From positions 186,001 to 250,000 of IMG/VR virus record IMGVR_UViG_3300025141_000016: a stretch of DNA of 64,000 nucleotides. One strand, given 5' to 3'. Of this stretch, positions 31,239 to 39,751 are shown in pieces. This stretch comes from a virus. Positions within the stretch are counted from its first letter, which is position 1. Each line of letters begins with the position of its first letter. The notes under the pieces were generated by a model. That model was not told the DNA's origin. It made no database searches and saw only the letters and a program-made list of their open reading frames with translations. The translations under genes were made by a program, and so were the position numbers.

Positions 31239-31932
31239 TCTCCATGCGTTGCTCCAAGGCGGCGACCTGCGGACAGCCCGCGCTGTCTACCGGAAGATAC
31301 GATCCCAGATGGCTCCCGAGTGGCTGGCCAACCTCTACGGTGATTGCATCGCGGTGGAGATTGGCCTCACCCGCATCTCGGAGTCTCCAGTGAACCTGTA
31401 TCGGGTGTCGGCCCAGGTGATCCTGCTCGGGGATACCGAAGACAAGCCCGTAGGAACCGTCAGGAAGGGGCTCTACGCCCCCCACACCCTTTCTTATGAG
31501 GACGGGGAAGCCATCGAGGTTGGGGTGGGGGAGATCGCTGACGCATTGGACGTGGCTGCTGCCAGGGGCGGTGCCCTGTACGACTCCCTTCGACGGGAGG
31601 GGGAAGTAGAACCCATGTCTTCGGGCTGGCTGCACCTGGGTCAGATCGAACTGTTGCCCGCGTATCGGGGGCTGGGGATCTCCCACTATGTGATGAAGGA
31701 GATCGTCGCGGCGTTGGGTTCCAACGCGGTGGTGACTCTCCAGCCGTTCCCGCTTGGAACTGACCTGACCCCAACGCAGACCGATGCGGCAGCCGCCGCG
31801 TTGGAGGAGCACTGGGTTCGGTTCGGGGTCAAGAACGTGAGCATCGCCCACGATGGTTCTCGGATGCTGTGGTTTGACATGGCTTGTGTCAATCACGGCT
31901 CTCTACTGACTTATGAAGGAGCCCTCCCATGA
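31225..31932 (+). CDS. GNAT-like acetyltransferase
   Basis: A 235-residue protein. LGQIELLPAYRGLGISHYVM near 139-158 has the acetyl-CoA-binding R-G-L-G-I loop; GTVRKGLYAPH is a preceding strand. Substrate unknown. No tag. It is fused in expression to the preceding ADP-ribosyltransferase-like gene by overlap. Confidence 0.65.
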   Translation: MLFDNLHALLQGGDLRTARAVYRKIRSQMAPEWLANLYGDCIAVEIGLTRISESPVNLYRVSAQVILLGDTEDKPVGTVRKGLYAPHTLSYEDGEAIEVGVGEIADALDVAAARGGALYDSLRREGEVEPMSSGWLHLGQIELLPAYRGLGISHYVMKEIVAALGSNAVVTLQPFPLGTDLTPTQTDAAAAALEEHWVRFGVKNVSIAHDGSRMLWFDMACVNHGSLLTYEGALP

Positions 31933-32279
31933 ATGACCCCTCCCTGCTGATCGAGCACGCACTCACCGAGGGGGAGTGTTTGGCTTTCCTCGACAGGTTC
32001 ACGGGCCTCAATCCCCACTGGAAGGGGGCCAGGGTTGCGGACGTGCTGGCGGTGCTCGATGACACGGACTCTCACTGTGGGGACATTGAGCAGGTCGTTG
32101 ACCACTTCAAGCCCACGGACACAGTAGAAAGTGCCCTGTACCGGATGGCTTCTTATGCGGTCCTCTACTCGGCCCACGGGGAGACGGTGGCCTCGCCCGT
32201 TGGTCTTCGTGACTTGGACGCACCCGGCAACCGGAACCGCATCCAGGCTCTCGTGGCAAAGGCACAGGGTCAGCCGTGA
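31929..32279 (+). CDS. Hypothetical protein
   Basis: A 116-residue acidic, alpha-helical protein, GAAGGAG before ATG 31929. It overlaps both neighbours by four bases. Not recognised. Confidence 0.55.
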   Translation: MNDPSLLIEHALTEGECLAFLDRFTGLNPHWKGARVADVLAVLDDTDSHCGDIEQVVDHFKPTDTVESALYRMASYAVLYSAHGETVASPVGLRDLDAPGNRNRIQALVAKAQGQP

Positions 32280-32971
32280 CTGCCAAGCGTCATAGGTGGG
32301 TCTGCCCTACCTGCGAGGCAGGGGTGCTGGCTCCGAGCAAGCCTCGGCGTGATGATGTGCGGAGGTTCTGTCTGCCGTGCTCTGCCGAGACGGGTCGGAT
32401 GGTTGAGCGGACATGTCCTTCCCTGGACAAGAAGCGTGAACAGCGCCGTGTGAGCCGGAGCGAGCAGGACAAGAAGAAGCGGGCTACCGCCAAGCGCAAG
32501 GCCGAAGCCGAGGCCAAGGCACGGCATGAGCGGGAGGAGTCCCGTTGGTTCGTGGAGGGCCACGACATTCGCGAGGAGTTCGTTCGGCTGACTCGCTTCA
32601 CTCGGGTCTGGGCATCCATCCGAGGGAAGCCCACCCTGATGAGGTGGTGGAAGGGCTGGACGTTGACCACCTCGTATCGGTCGAAGGGAACACGAAGCCA
32701 GAGCGGCTACTGCAACGTGTACGGTCGCCAGATCAACATCTCGGTTTCGGACCATTCCAACTGGGCCTGTGTTCGCGAGACGCTGCTTCACGAGATGGTT
32801 CATGCGGTGCTGCCCCCGGAGGAAAACCACGGTGACCGGTTCCGCTACGGGCTGGCCCAGGCAGCACATGGGGTCGGCTACGTCCCCGAGGGAACGGTGA
32901 TCCCCGTGTCGGGGGCAACACACAAGGCCGACAACCTCATTGAACAATGCTTGATGGACATGGACAAATGA
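32276..32971 (+). CDS. SprT-like zinc metallopeptidase
   Basis: A 231-residue protein. A possible zinc ribbon at the N-terminus (C10, C13, C32, C35) is followed by a long charged coiled coil (50-95) and a peptidase core with HEMVH at 172-176 and H185. SprT/Spartan proteins cleave proteins crosslinked to DNA; the phage role is inferred. It overlaps the next gene (ATGA). Confidence 0.7.
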   Translation: MTAKRHRWVCPTCEAGVLAPSKPRRDDVRRFCLPCSAETGRMVERTCPSLDKKREQRRVSRSEQDKKKRATAKRKAEAEAKARHEREESRWFVEGHDIREEFVRLTRFTRVWASIRGKPTLMRWWKGWTLTTSYRSKGTRSQSGYCNVYGRQINISVSDHSNWACVRETLLHEMVHAVLPPEENHGDRFRYGLAQAAHGVGYVPEGTVIPVSGATHKADNLIEQCLMDMDK

Positions 32972-33405
32972 CCACCCCCAAACTCACCATCGAACTTGTG
33001 CCCAAGGGCCAGTGGGGCATGAACCTACGAAGCGAGTTGCCACGGGCAGCCTGGAACCGGCTCCGCAGGGACACCTACAAGGCGGCTGACTACCACTGCG
33101 AGGTCTGTGGTGGTGTGGGCAGCAAGCATCCAGTGGAGTGCCACGAGCGATGGCGCTACGACGACGACACCAAGACCCAGGTGTTGGAGGGGTTGATCGC
33201 CCTGTGCCCTGCGTGCCACGAGGTCAAGCACATTGGCCGTGCCGGTGCCGTGGGTCGGTTGGAGCACGCTGTCGCCCATCTGATGAAGGTGAATGGTTGG
33301 GAAGCTGACCGTGCCTTGGAGTACATAGACGATGCGTTCTCGCTCTGGGCGAAGCGGTCGCAAGCAGAGTGGACCCTGGACCTATCCTGGCTCCACGAAG
33401 GGTAG
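32968..33405 (+). CDS. HNH-like protein
   Basis: A 145-residue protein, start 32968 by ATGA overlap. WNRLRRDTYKAADYHCEVCG, then ECHERW and LCPACHEVKH, is a common HNH-related family in phages, with two zinc knuckles and a His-Glu centre. Probable nuclease or nucleic-acid binder. Confidence 0.65.
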   Translation: MTTPKLTIELVPKGQWGMNLRSELPRAAWNRLRRDTYKAADYHCEVCGGVGSKHPVECHERWRYDDDTKTQVLEGLIALCPACHEVKHIGRAGAVGRLEHAVAHLMKVNGWEADRALEYIDDAFSLWAKRSQAEWTLDLSWLHEG

Positions 33406-33476
33406 GGTGGGGGTGTGTTCACCAAGACGGCCAGTTCCTTGTATTCACGAACCCCATTCCTTGTAATCACATTTCC

Positions 33477-33556
33477 AATCGTGACTTTCACACCCTGGAG
33501 GGGGGTTGTGGGGTTTCCGAATCCGGTAATACCGATTTGGAAACTTGACTGTCACA
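33477..33556. repeat. Degenerate palindromes before the winged-helix gene
   Basis: TCGTGACTTTCACA (33479-33492) and TTGACTGTCACA (33545-33556). The second is 20 bases before ATG 33576, an autoregulation-like position. Confidence 0.4.
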
Positions 33557-33575
33557 ACCCTCCGAGGGAGAGAAC

Positions 33576-34187
33576 ATGAAGCTGATTCTGGAGTTCCGGT
33601 CGATGGAGGAGATGCGGGCATTTTGCCGGGAGCAGATGAGCCAAGAGGTTGTTGCTCCCCAGCGCGAGGTGCCTGTCAATGGGAGTTCCGATGCCCCGGT
33701 GTTGGAGGTTCCCGAGGACCAAGAGTCCATTACGGGGTTGGGCAAACGCCAAGTAGCTGTGTTGCGTGCCCTTGCTGATGGGGCGCACCGCCCAACGAAG
33801 TGGATCTCGGAGGAGATTGGTCTTGCCGTCCCCGCCCTCTCCACGACCCTCACAAGCCTCGCCAAGCGTGGATTGGTGAACAGGGTCAAGTGGGGCACCT
33901 GGGCCAAGGCTGACGGCGCTCCTGGGGTTCCCGAGGCCCCCGAGCCGGTAGTGGAGCCGGAGGTGGTTGAGACTCCCCCTGTGGAAGTGGGGGTCACCCC
34001 TCCCCCACCCAAGCCCAAGCGAAAGGCGAAGCCCAAGCCCAAGCCCAAGCCCAAGCCCAAGGCGAAAGAGAAAGAGAAAGAGAAAGAGAAGACCGAGCCG
34101 CCCACGACCCCTTTCCCTCCGTGGACCGGATATGAGGGTGAGGAGCAGGTGTTCTCGACGGTCGATCAGATCCTCGGAGACATTTGA
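33576..34187 (+). CDS. Winged-helix protein with Lys/Pro-rich tail
   Basis: A 203-residue protein. GKRQVAVLRALADG, then WISEEIGLAVPALSTTLTSL and AKRGLVNRVKWGTW, is a MarR-like winged helix at residues 58-108. The tail (140-185) is a low-complexity run of PK, EK and AK units, probably a non-specific DNA-binding arm. The upstream palindrome makes it the best candidate in this window for the factor that binds TGTGACWGTCACA; that link is inference. Confidence 0.65.
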   Translation: MKLILEFRSMEEMRAFCREQMSQEVVAPQREVPVNGSSDAPVLEVPEDQESITGLGKRQVAVLRALADGAHRPTKWISEEIGLAVPALSTTLTSLAKRGLVNRVKWGTWAKADGAPGVPEAPEPVVEPEVVETPPVEVGVTPPPPKPKRKAKPKPKPKPKPKAKEKEKEKEKTEPPTTPFPPWTGYEGEEQVFSTVDQILGDI

Positions 34188-34188
34188 G

Positions 34189-34410
34189 ATGGTCATGGAC
34201 ACGGAGAGGTTCGTGCGTGAGGAGTCCTCGTTCACGACTCCCGCAGGTAAGACCGTTCCCGTCGGGGGGTCGGTCTATCTCGTAGGCTCGCCAAGCAAGG
34301 TGGCCACATTTACGGTGAAGACCATCTGGGATGATGGGAACGTAACCCTCACCCGTCTCTACGACGGTTCTATCCACTACCGTCAGACCTCCGAGTTGGA
34401 AGCCCCGTAG
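34189..34410 (+). CDS. Small hypothetical protein
   Basis: A 73-residue protein one base after the previous stop. KTVPVGGSVYLVGSPSKVAT and VKTIWDDGNVTLTRLYDGS suggest a small SH3-like beta barrel. Ends exactly against the convergent gene at 34411. Confidence 0.55.
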   Translation: MVMDTERFVREESSFTTPAGKTVPVGGSVYLVGSPSKVATFTVKTIWDDGNVTLTRLYDGSIHYRQTSELEAP

Positions 34411-35208
34411 CTACGCAGCGGTCATTTCGGCTACGTCCTGCTCAAAGTCGGACTTCCAGTTGGGGCGCTTCCGCATAAGGCCCAGGTACAGCAGCCGCCC
34501 TTTCTTGGGATTGATGCTGACTGGGTAGGGGCGTTGCTGGGACATGATGGTGAAGATCACGTCACCGCCTTTGGTGTACTTGAAGCCCATGATGTAGCCG
34601 GAGTAGTACGGTCCCTTGCGGTCCTCACCCTTCGCCGTGCCTCGTTCCTGATACTGTTGGACGACGTGCTTGCGGTAGGGTTCGACCTCGCCAGCCTTGG
34701 CGAAGTAGACCACTTCCATGTGCTGCTTCGCGGTGCCTTCGCTGTACTGGCTCTTGGGGCTGTAGCGGTAGAGGCCGGTCTTGGTTCCGGTGGAGTGTCC
34801 GAAGAAGCGAGCGGTCTGGCCGTTCTCAAACTTGACGAGAACGCCATCCTCATCAATCTTCTCGACGGTACAGGGCTTGTACTTGAACTGGTCGGCTACG
34901 TCTTGGTTTTGGGGCGGGGCCTTGTCGGGCTTGGGTAGGAGCATGTCGCCCACCTGAATGTTCGGCCCGCGCTTGGTCTTCTTGGTGTACGGGGTCGGCT
35001 CTCTGCCGAGGATCTTCTCCAGATACGTTTCCATGGCGCGTGGGGACATGGGGTCTTGGTTGAGGACGACCCAATCAATGAACTGGGAGGTTTCTGCTTT
35101 GAGGGCAGTCCTCTGGTGCAGCCCGGACAGGATCTCTCGCCGCTCCTCTGACCCCACCGGAAGTGTGGCGGCCTTACGAATGAGGGTTCTCCGGTCAGTG
35201 CTCATCAC
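34411..35208 (-). CDS. Tag-A protein, unknown
   Basis: A 265-residue protein. Tag A at the N-terminus (DRRTLIRKAATLPVGSEE, then RREILSGL). The body has a beta-rich, KOW/SH3-like stretch (YKPCTVEKIDEDGVLVKFEN). Its start overlaps the stop of the next tagged gene. Last member of the tagged leftward operon 37886-34411. Confidence 0.7.
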   Translation of the reverse strand: MMSTDRRTLIRKAATLPVGSEERREILSGLHQRTALKAETSQFIDWVVLNQDPMSPRAMETYLEKILGREPTPYTKKTKRGPNIQVGDMLLPKPDKAPPQNQDVADQFKYKPCTVEKIDEDGVLVKFENGQTARFFGHSTGTKTGLYRYSPKSQYSEGTAKQHMEVVYFAKAGEVEPYRKHVVQQYQERGTAKGEDRKGPYYSGYIMGFKYTKGGDVIFTIMSQQRPYPVSINPKKGRLLYLGLMRKRPNWKSDFEQDVAEMTAA

Positions 35209-35558
35209 AGCCCCTTGATCTTGTCGTCAATGTCCCTGGCGATAGGGGCGAGTTTCTTCAGCGCGGAGTCGAGGTTGCTGATGATCTCCTCTCGGAGTGC
35301 GCGGAGCCCTTTCTGGTCGCTGCCGTGTTCCTCAATCCAGAGGGCTAAACCATCCTCGGGGTCATCGAGGTAGGTCCACTTGGCCGCATCATGCACAGCC
35401 TTGACGACCCCCTTGTAGAACTCGGCATTGAGTTTCTGGATCTCGCGGGAAGGCGGGTCAGACCGACCTCCCCGCTTCAGGGCAGCGAGGATTTCCCGGC
35501 GCTCCTCTGACCCCTTGGGGAAGGAGGCAGCTTTTCGGATAAGGGTTCGGCGGTTCAT
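35205..35558 (-). CDS. Tag-A protein, unknown
   Basis: A 117-residue protein. Tag A occupies residues 2-29 (NRRTLIRKAASFPKGSEE, then RREILAAL); an alpha-helical domain of about 85 residues follows. Not recognised. Overlaps the following gene (ATGA). Confidence 0.7.
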   Translation of the reverse strand: MNRRTLIRKAASFPKGSEERREILAALKRGGRSDPPSREIQKLNAEFYKGVVKAVHDAAKWTYLDDPEDGLALWIEEHGSDQKGLRALREEIISNLDSALKKLAPIARDIDDKIKGL

Positions 35559-35578
35559 CGGTTCCTCACTTCTTTGGG

Positions 35579-35944
35579 CTACGAGAGGTAGGCCACGACC
35601 TCAAATCTGTGTTCATCAAGTTCGTGATACTGGAGATAGAGCATCGAGTTGGAGATCGCTGCTCCCGGCATGAAGGGGTTGGGGTCAGTGCTGACGAACT
35701 CGATGTCCGACCTCACTGTTCCGCTGGGGCGTGGGGTGAACTGGTGGGATGAGGTAAGCCCATCCACGGTGACCCCGAACTTCTGCATGATCTCGGCGGC
35801 CTTTGCGTAGCCTCTGGTGGGGCTGGCAAAGCGGCCATTCCCGTCCAGACCTGCCCGCTCCATCGCCTTGTTGATCTTCATGCGGAGGCTGCGGTCGATC
35901 TTCTGGACCAAACCCTCGGCGGCAAGAATCTTTCGGAGGCTCAT
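35579..35944 (-). CDS. Cargo of a split tag-A protein
   Basis: A 121-residue protein whose first residues, MSLRKILAAEGL, look like the second half of tag A (normally ERRKILAAL). The first half is in the 24-residue frame at 35941-36015, one base out of phase. A -1 shift on AAA in TCA AAA TGA would join them into a 145-residue tagged protein. The body is mixed alpha/beta and not recognised. Confidence 0.6.
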   Translation of the reverse strand: MSLRKILAAEGLVQKIDRSLRMKINKAMERAGLDGNGRFASPTRGYAKAAEIMQKFGVTVDGLTSSHQFTPRPSGTVRSDIEFVSTDPNPFMPGAAISNSMLYLQYHELDEHRFEVVAYLS

Positions 35945-36015
35945 TTTGACCCCTTGGGGAAGGATGCTCGGCGGATCAATCGGCTTCGGTCAGCGGCGGT
36001 CAGGCTCTTGGACAT
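35941..36015 (-). CDS. 24-residue split tag-A micro-ORF
   Basis: Encodes MSKSLTAADRSRLIRRAS plus FPKGSK, then TGA. It starts within the stop of the 623-residue gene (TAATG) and its stop overlaps the ATG of the 121-residue gene, so three frames are coupled in series. It is either the 5' part of a frameshifted tagged protein or a free tag peptide. Confidence 0.55.
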   Translation of the reverse strand: MSKSLTAADRSRLIRRASFPKGSK

Positions 36016-37886
36016 TAGTACAGGCTCTCTTCAGCGCGGTGTAGGACTGCGTTCAAGGTGACCAAGGTATCGAGAACCCTCCCCACCTCGGAGGACTCCC
36101 CATGCTTTCGGGCAAAGGCTTTCATCGTCTTGTGGAGAGAATCCACAGCCCTACGATCTGGGTCACTCACGGAGGGGAAATCGACCTTGGCACTGGAAGC
36201 GGTCTTCAGGGCAGCGAGGATGGATCGCCGTTCCTCTGACCCTTTGGGGAGGCGCGAGGCGAGTCGGATGCGGGCGGCCCGAGCGGTGGGGTCACGGCGC
36301 TTCGACCCGTACTTGTCCATCGAGCCGGTGGTTTCGTAGGCGGCTTCTTCCAGGGCTTCGTTGATCGAACCCCCACCAGTGTCGTCGGCGTACTGGCCGA
36401 GTTTCTGTTTCAGATACCGTTCCAGAACCTTGATGCCCCGGTCCCCATCTACGAAGTAGTGGTCCCAGTCACCGTCCCAGATGCCGACTCCCTCACCACG
36501 GAGGGTCATCAGCACGAGGTAGGCGGCCCCGTCGTCCAAGAGATCATCGACCTCCATGTCTTCAACGAGAGCATCGGCGTTCTTGCGGTGCCACTCCTCC
36601 ATCGCCTTTTCCAAATCCTGCTCAAACTTCTTGGCGAGAGCCTTCACGGCGCTGGTAGCTTCCGCATCACGGCTGTTGTCAAGGTCAGCGGATTCCGCCG
36701 CCCCTTCGGCCAACCAATCAAGTGTTCGGGGGGAGAGCCCCCGTTCGTGTCGGCCAGCCGTTCGTGTTGCTGCCATCCTTTCCGAGTGGCCGCCTTTCTC
36801 TGCTTGCTTCACGAGCCAGTCGGCACCGTCGCCGTACATCTGGTGGGATCTCCCTGACTGACCCTCAAACTTCTTGCCTCGCATCCGGTCGAAGTCCACG
36901 CGGCCCTTGGGGGTTTCGGCGTAGAACTCTCCGAAGCCCATGTGATGCACGGAGACTCCAGAGACACGCTGGCACTTGTTGATGAACGCGGTGTCCACAT
37001 ACCACTTGCGGTCGGAACCTTGGTGGTGGCCTGCTGTCTTGCCTGGGGCATGGGGCTTGGAGAAGTCCACAACCCCTTCGTTGAGGAGTTTGGCAGCCGA
37101 GGGCACTTGTTTGGGGTCAATGACAGGCATCTGCTTCCGGTCGGGTGCCCAACCGGGAACCTTCTGGCTCATCAGCTTGACGTTTTCCGCCATCTGGTCG
37201 ATGCCCGCCTCTACGGATCCGAAGGCTTTTTCCAGGGTGGCCTTCACGGCATCGGCGGTAACAGGGAACTCCCCTCCGATGCCCGTTGTCGTGTACTCTT
37301 CCAGCAGCTTTCGGACGTTCCCCGGCTTGAAGTCAGCGATTGCTCCCTTCCCCGCGTTGCCGTTGCGGACCTTGAACTTGCCCTTGCTGATGATGTTGAG
37401 GACTTTCAGCAACTCCTTACCGGGAAGGCCCGCAGCGTATCCTCCAACCTTGCCTTTGGAGCCGCCCGCGAGGATGGTCGCTGCCCAACGATGGTGACCG
37501 TCCAGAATGTGTTTGTCTTTTGAGACGATAGCTCCAAGGTCACCACCAATCTTGTCTTTCTTCAACATCCCCAAGGCCATCCCGATAGCCTTGGGGAGAA
37601 CCATTGTCTTCTGGGATGGGTTGAGGGCGGTAGCTGCCCAGGATCCCTTCCCGGCGCTGACCACATCGTCCCCCGAGTTGCCGTCACTCAGTCCCGACTG
37701 GACAATGTATTTGGCCACTGTGGGGTCAACTGCGTCCAGCTTGCCTGCGCTCGCGACTGCCTTTTCGATCTCCTCGGGCGTAGGAACACCTGAATATGCG
37801 GTGAGGTCGGAAGCCAGACGCACAAGGGCAGAACGGTATTCTGGGTGCTGGAGTGCGAGGTTCAGAATGAGGCGGCGGTTGAGCAT
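36015..37886 (-). CDS. ParB-like domain protein with internal tag A
   Basis: A 623-residue protein. It begins with a tag-like helix (RRLILNLALQHPEYRSALVR), then a ParB/Srx-like nuclease domain with DGHHR at 129-133. A large middle region of unknown fold follows. A full tag A sits near the C-terminus (ARIRLASRLPKGSEERRS, about 538-555) with only 60 residues after it. So the tag here lies between domains rather than at the start. First gene of the leftward tagged operon. Confidence 0.7.
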   Translation of the reverse strand: MLNRRLILNLALQHPEYRSALVRLASDLTAYSGVPTPEEIEKAVASAGKLDAVDPTVAKYIVQSGLSDGNSGDDVVSAGKGSWAATALNPSQKTMVLPKAIGMALGMLKKDKIGGDLGAIVSKDKHILDGHHRWAATILAGGSKGKVGGYAAGLPGKELLKVLNIISKGKFKVRNGNAGKGAIADFKPGNVRKLLEEYTTTGIGGEFPVTADAVKATLEKAFGSVEAGIDQMAENVKLMSQKVPGWAPDRKQMPVIDPKQVPSAAKLLNEGVVDFSKPHAPGKTAGHHQGSDRKWYVDTAFINKCQRVSGVSVHHMGFGEFYAETPKGRVDFDRMRGKKFEGQSGRSHQMYGDGADWLVKQAEKGGHSERMAATRTAGRHERGLSPRTLDWLAEGAAESADLDNSRDAEATSAVKALAKKFEQDLEKAMEEWHRKNADALVEDMEVDDLLDDGAAYLVLMTLRGEGVGIWDGDWDHYFVDGDRGIKVLERYLKQKLGQYADDTGGGSINEALEEAAYETTGSMDKYGSKRRDPTARAARIRLASRLPKGSEERRSILAALKTASSAKVDFPSVSDPDRRAVDSLHKTMKAFARKHGESSEVGRVLDTLVTLNAVLHRAEESLY

Positions 37887-37941
37887 GGCAGGATCTCCTG
37901 TTCACCCCCACGGGAGGTATAGGAGAAGTATTACCCGACCC

Positions 37942-37956
37942 GGTATTCCCCCTATA
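37942..37956 (+). promoter_or_regulatory. Class-2 promoter motif before gene 37993
   Basis: GGTAT-TCCC-CCTATA, 37 bases before ATG 37993. A weaker divergent CCTATA (minus) lies about 30 bases away for gene 37886. Confidence 0.5.
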
Positions 37957-37992
37957 CGCAAGGGAGGGTGGCTACCCGTGGAGGAACCCCTC

Positions 37993-38694
37993 ATGCGCCT
38001 ACTGATGATCATCTGCACCCTCATCCTTTCGGCGTGCATCAAGAAGCCTGTCCCGACCAGCCCAGTGGAGTCACCGGATCCGATTCCGGTGGTGTTGATC
38101 TCATTGGAGTCCGCGAGTTCCATCAGTGCTGTAGCGGGGCAGTTTGCCCAACAGTCTGGCGACTATGTGGGTTGTGTGACCGGCCTTGCCCTATCGGCGG
38201 CTTTGACCACAGCCCGCGACGGGGTGGCTGGGAACATTGAGGGTGGCCTCATCCCTGGCGTGGACCTCGATGTGGGTGTGTGCTTGGACCTCGCAGAGTC
38301 GCAACCCGAGGGCGAGGATGTTCCGGCGCTTGTCCAGCCCCTTGTGGATGTTGGGCTCCAGACAGTCAAGACTGTCCTCGACATTTACGGCAGTCAGATC
38401 GACTGCGCGGCGTTGGCATGGACCCAGGCTGGTCTGACCTACGCGGGTCAGGTGGTGGGTGCTGCGGTTGCAGAGATCGAAAGCCCCGACGGTAAGGTGA
38501 CCTTGGGTGAGGTCAGCGTGGACCTTGCAGACTGTGAACCTGCTCCCGAGGAACCTGCTCCCGAGGAAGCCCCTGTCGAGGAACCTGCTCCCGAGGAACC
38601 TGCTCCCGAGGAACTTGCTCCCGAGGAACCTGCTCCCGAGGAACCTGCTCCCGAGGAACCTGCTCCCGTCGAGGAGTCTACCGACTCACCGTGA
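37993..38694 (+). CDS. Lipoprotein with PAPEE repeats
   Basis: A 233-residue protein. The N-terminus MRLLMIICTLILSAC is a lipoprotein signal with cysteine 15 as the lipid site. GGAGGAACCCC precedes ATG 37993. The C-terminus is a run of about nine EPAPEE-type units, an extended proline/glutamate stalk. It should be anchored in the host envelope with the stalk outside, as in superinfection-exclusion or surface lipoproteins of phages; the role is inferred. It slightly overlaps the convergent next gene. Confidence 0.7.
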   Translation: MRLLMIICTLILSACIKKPVPTSPVESPDPIPVVLISLESASSISAVAGQFAQQSGDYVGCVTGLALSAALTTARDGVAGNIEGGLIPGVDLDVGVCLDLAESQPEGEDVPALVQPLVDVGLQTVKTVLDIYGSQIDCAALAWTQAGLTYAGQVVGAAVAEIESPDGKVTLGEVSVDLADCEPAPEEPAPEEAPVEEPAPEEPAPEELAPEEPAPEEPAPEEPAPVEESTDSP

Positions 38695-39751
38695 TGCGGT
38701 CAGCGAGGAAGGTGACATCTGCCTTCCCCCATGGTGCCCATATCTGTTCCCAGTTGCCGCGTTTGCCCGCCGTGGGGGGGATGTAGAGCAAGACCATCTT
38801 GACCTTGGCTTCCCCGAGCATGACCATATCCGCTCCCTGGAAGGGGATCGCTGTGTTGGCCATGACCCCAAACACCAGGGAGAATGAGTCTATCCCGTCC
38901 GACCGATGTGGATGGGCCTGGGTGAAAGCCTTGCCGGACGAAGATTCCCACCAGGGAATCGCCCCTCTCCCCAGGTAGGAAAAGAGCAGGCGACCCAGGC
39001 GGTCGGATTCCATCGGCGTTGCTTGCAACTCTCGTCTCCGTCGGACTTTCTCTCGGCGGTCGAGAGGGCGACCATCGGGGCCAAAGCCGTACTGCACGGT
39101 TTCATATCGGAGTGCCCGTTTGAGTTTGCCGGGTAAGTCGCTGGGGCCGAAATACTCTCCGTACCAGAGTTCTACGTCGCGGGGCTTCAAGCCCAGTTCG
39201 TTGATCATGTCGTCTACTTCGTCAGCAGACACCTTACGGATCTTCCCGTTCTCACCCACGGCGTACCACTGTCTCACGTCACCCTTGCTGGCGTGGACCG
39301 AGCACCCGAGCCCGGTGTAGCAGAAGTCGGGGTCAATCGAAATGGTGCCAGAGTCCGGCTTCAGTTCGCCATCAGCCCCCGTAAGATGGGCGAAGACGCG
39401 CCCGTTGCCGTCGATCTCCGCGACGAACAACTCGTGGCCAAGCCGTTTGCCTTGCTGGCTGACCCCCCACTTCGCCACCTTGTCCCTGTCGGCACCCCAT
39501 TGAGCCCCAAAGGCTCGCTCCCCCTCAACGGAGTAGGAGCCGCCCTTGATCTCACCTGTGTCCCAAATGTCCCTGACTTCTTCGCCGTCCATGACCCGGA
39601 ACAGCGGCACCGAGGAGAGGAACTTCCCCACGGCGATGTTCCCACCGAAGCGGGATTGGGCTTTCTCGGTAGCTTCGGGGATCACCTCGACCTTCACGCT
39701 TCCAGCGGAGAGGTGACGGGCTGCAACTCGGCTGCAACTCGGACGGGTCAC
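38678..39751 (-). CDS. Tag-B protein, possible ADP-ribosyltransferase-like fold
   Basis: A 357-residue protein. Tag B at residues 7-13 (SRVAARH). The first half (PLFRVMDGEEVRDIWDTGEI, then YSVEGERAFGAQWG) resembles ADP-ribosyltransferase folds in strand order but lacks a clear Y-H-G. It overlaps the previous gene by four bases and belongs to the operon with two virion-like genes. Assignment is tentative. Confidence 0.55.
   Translation of the reverse strand: MTRPSCSRVAARHLSAGSVKVEVIPEATEKAQSRFGGNIAVGKFLSSVPLFRVMDGEEVRDIWDTGEIKGGSYSVEGERAFGAQWGADRDKVAKWGVSQQGKRLGHELFVAEIDGNGRVFAHLTGADGELKPDSGTISIDPDFCYTGLGCSVHASKGDVRQWYAVGENGKIRKVSADEVDDMINELGLKPRDVELWYGEYFGPSDLPGKLKRALRYETVQYGFGPDGRPLDRREKVRRRRELQATPMESDRLGRLLFSYLGRGAIPWWESSSGKAFTQAHPHRSDGIDSFSLVFGVMANTAIPFQGADMVMLGEAKVKMVLLYIPPTAGKRGNWEQIWAPWGKADVTFLADRITVSR

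Noticed and set aside
30462-31932. ADP-ribosyltransferase/acetyltransferase pair as a toxin-antitoxin module
   Set aside because: The second gene is a GNAT enzyme rather than a typical antitoxin; overlap alone is general in this genome.
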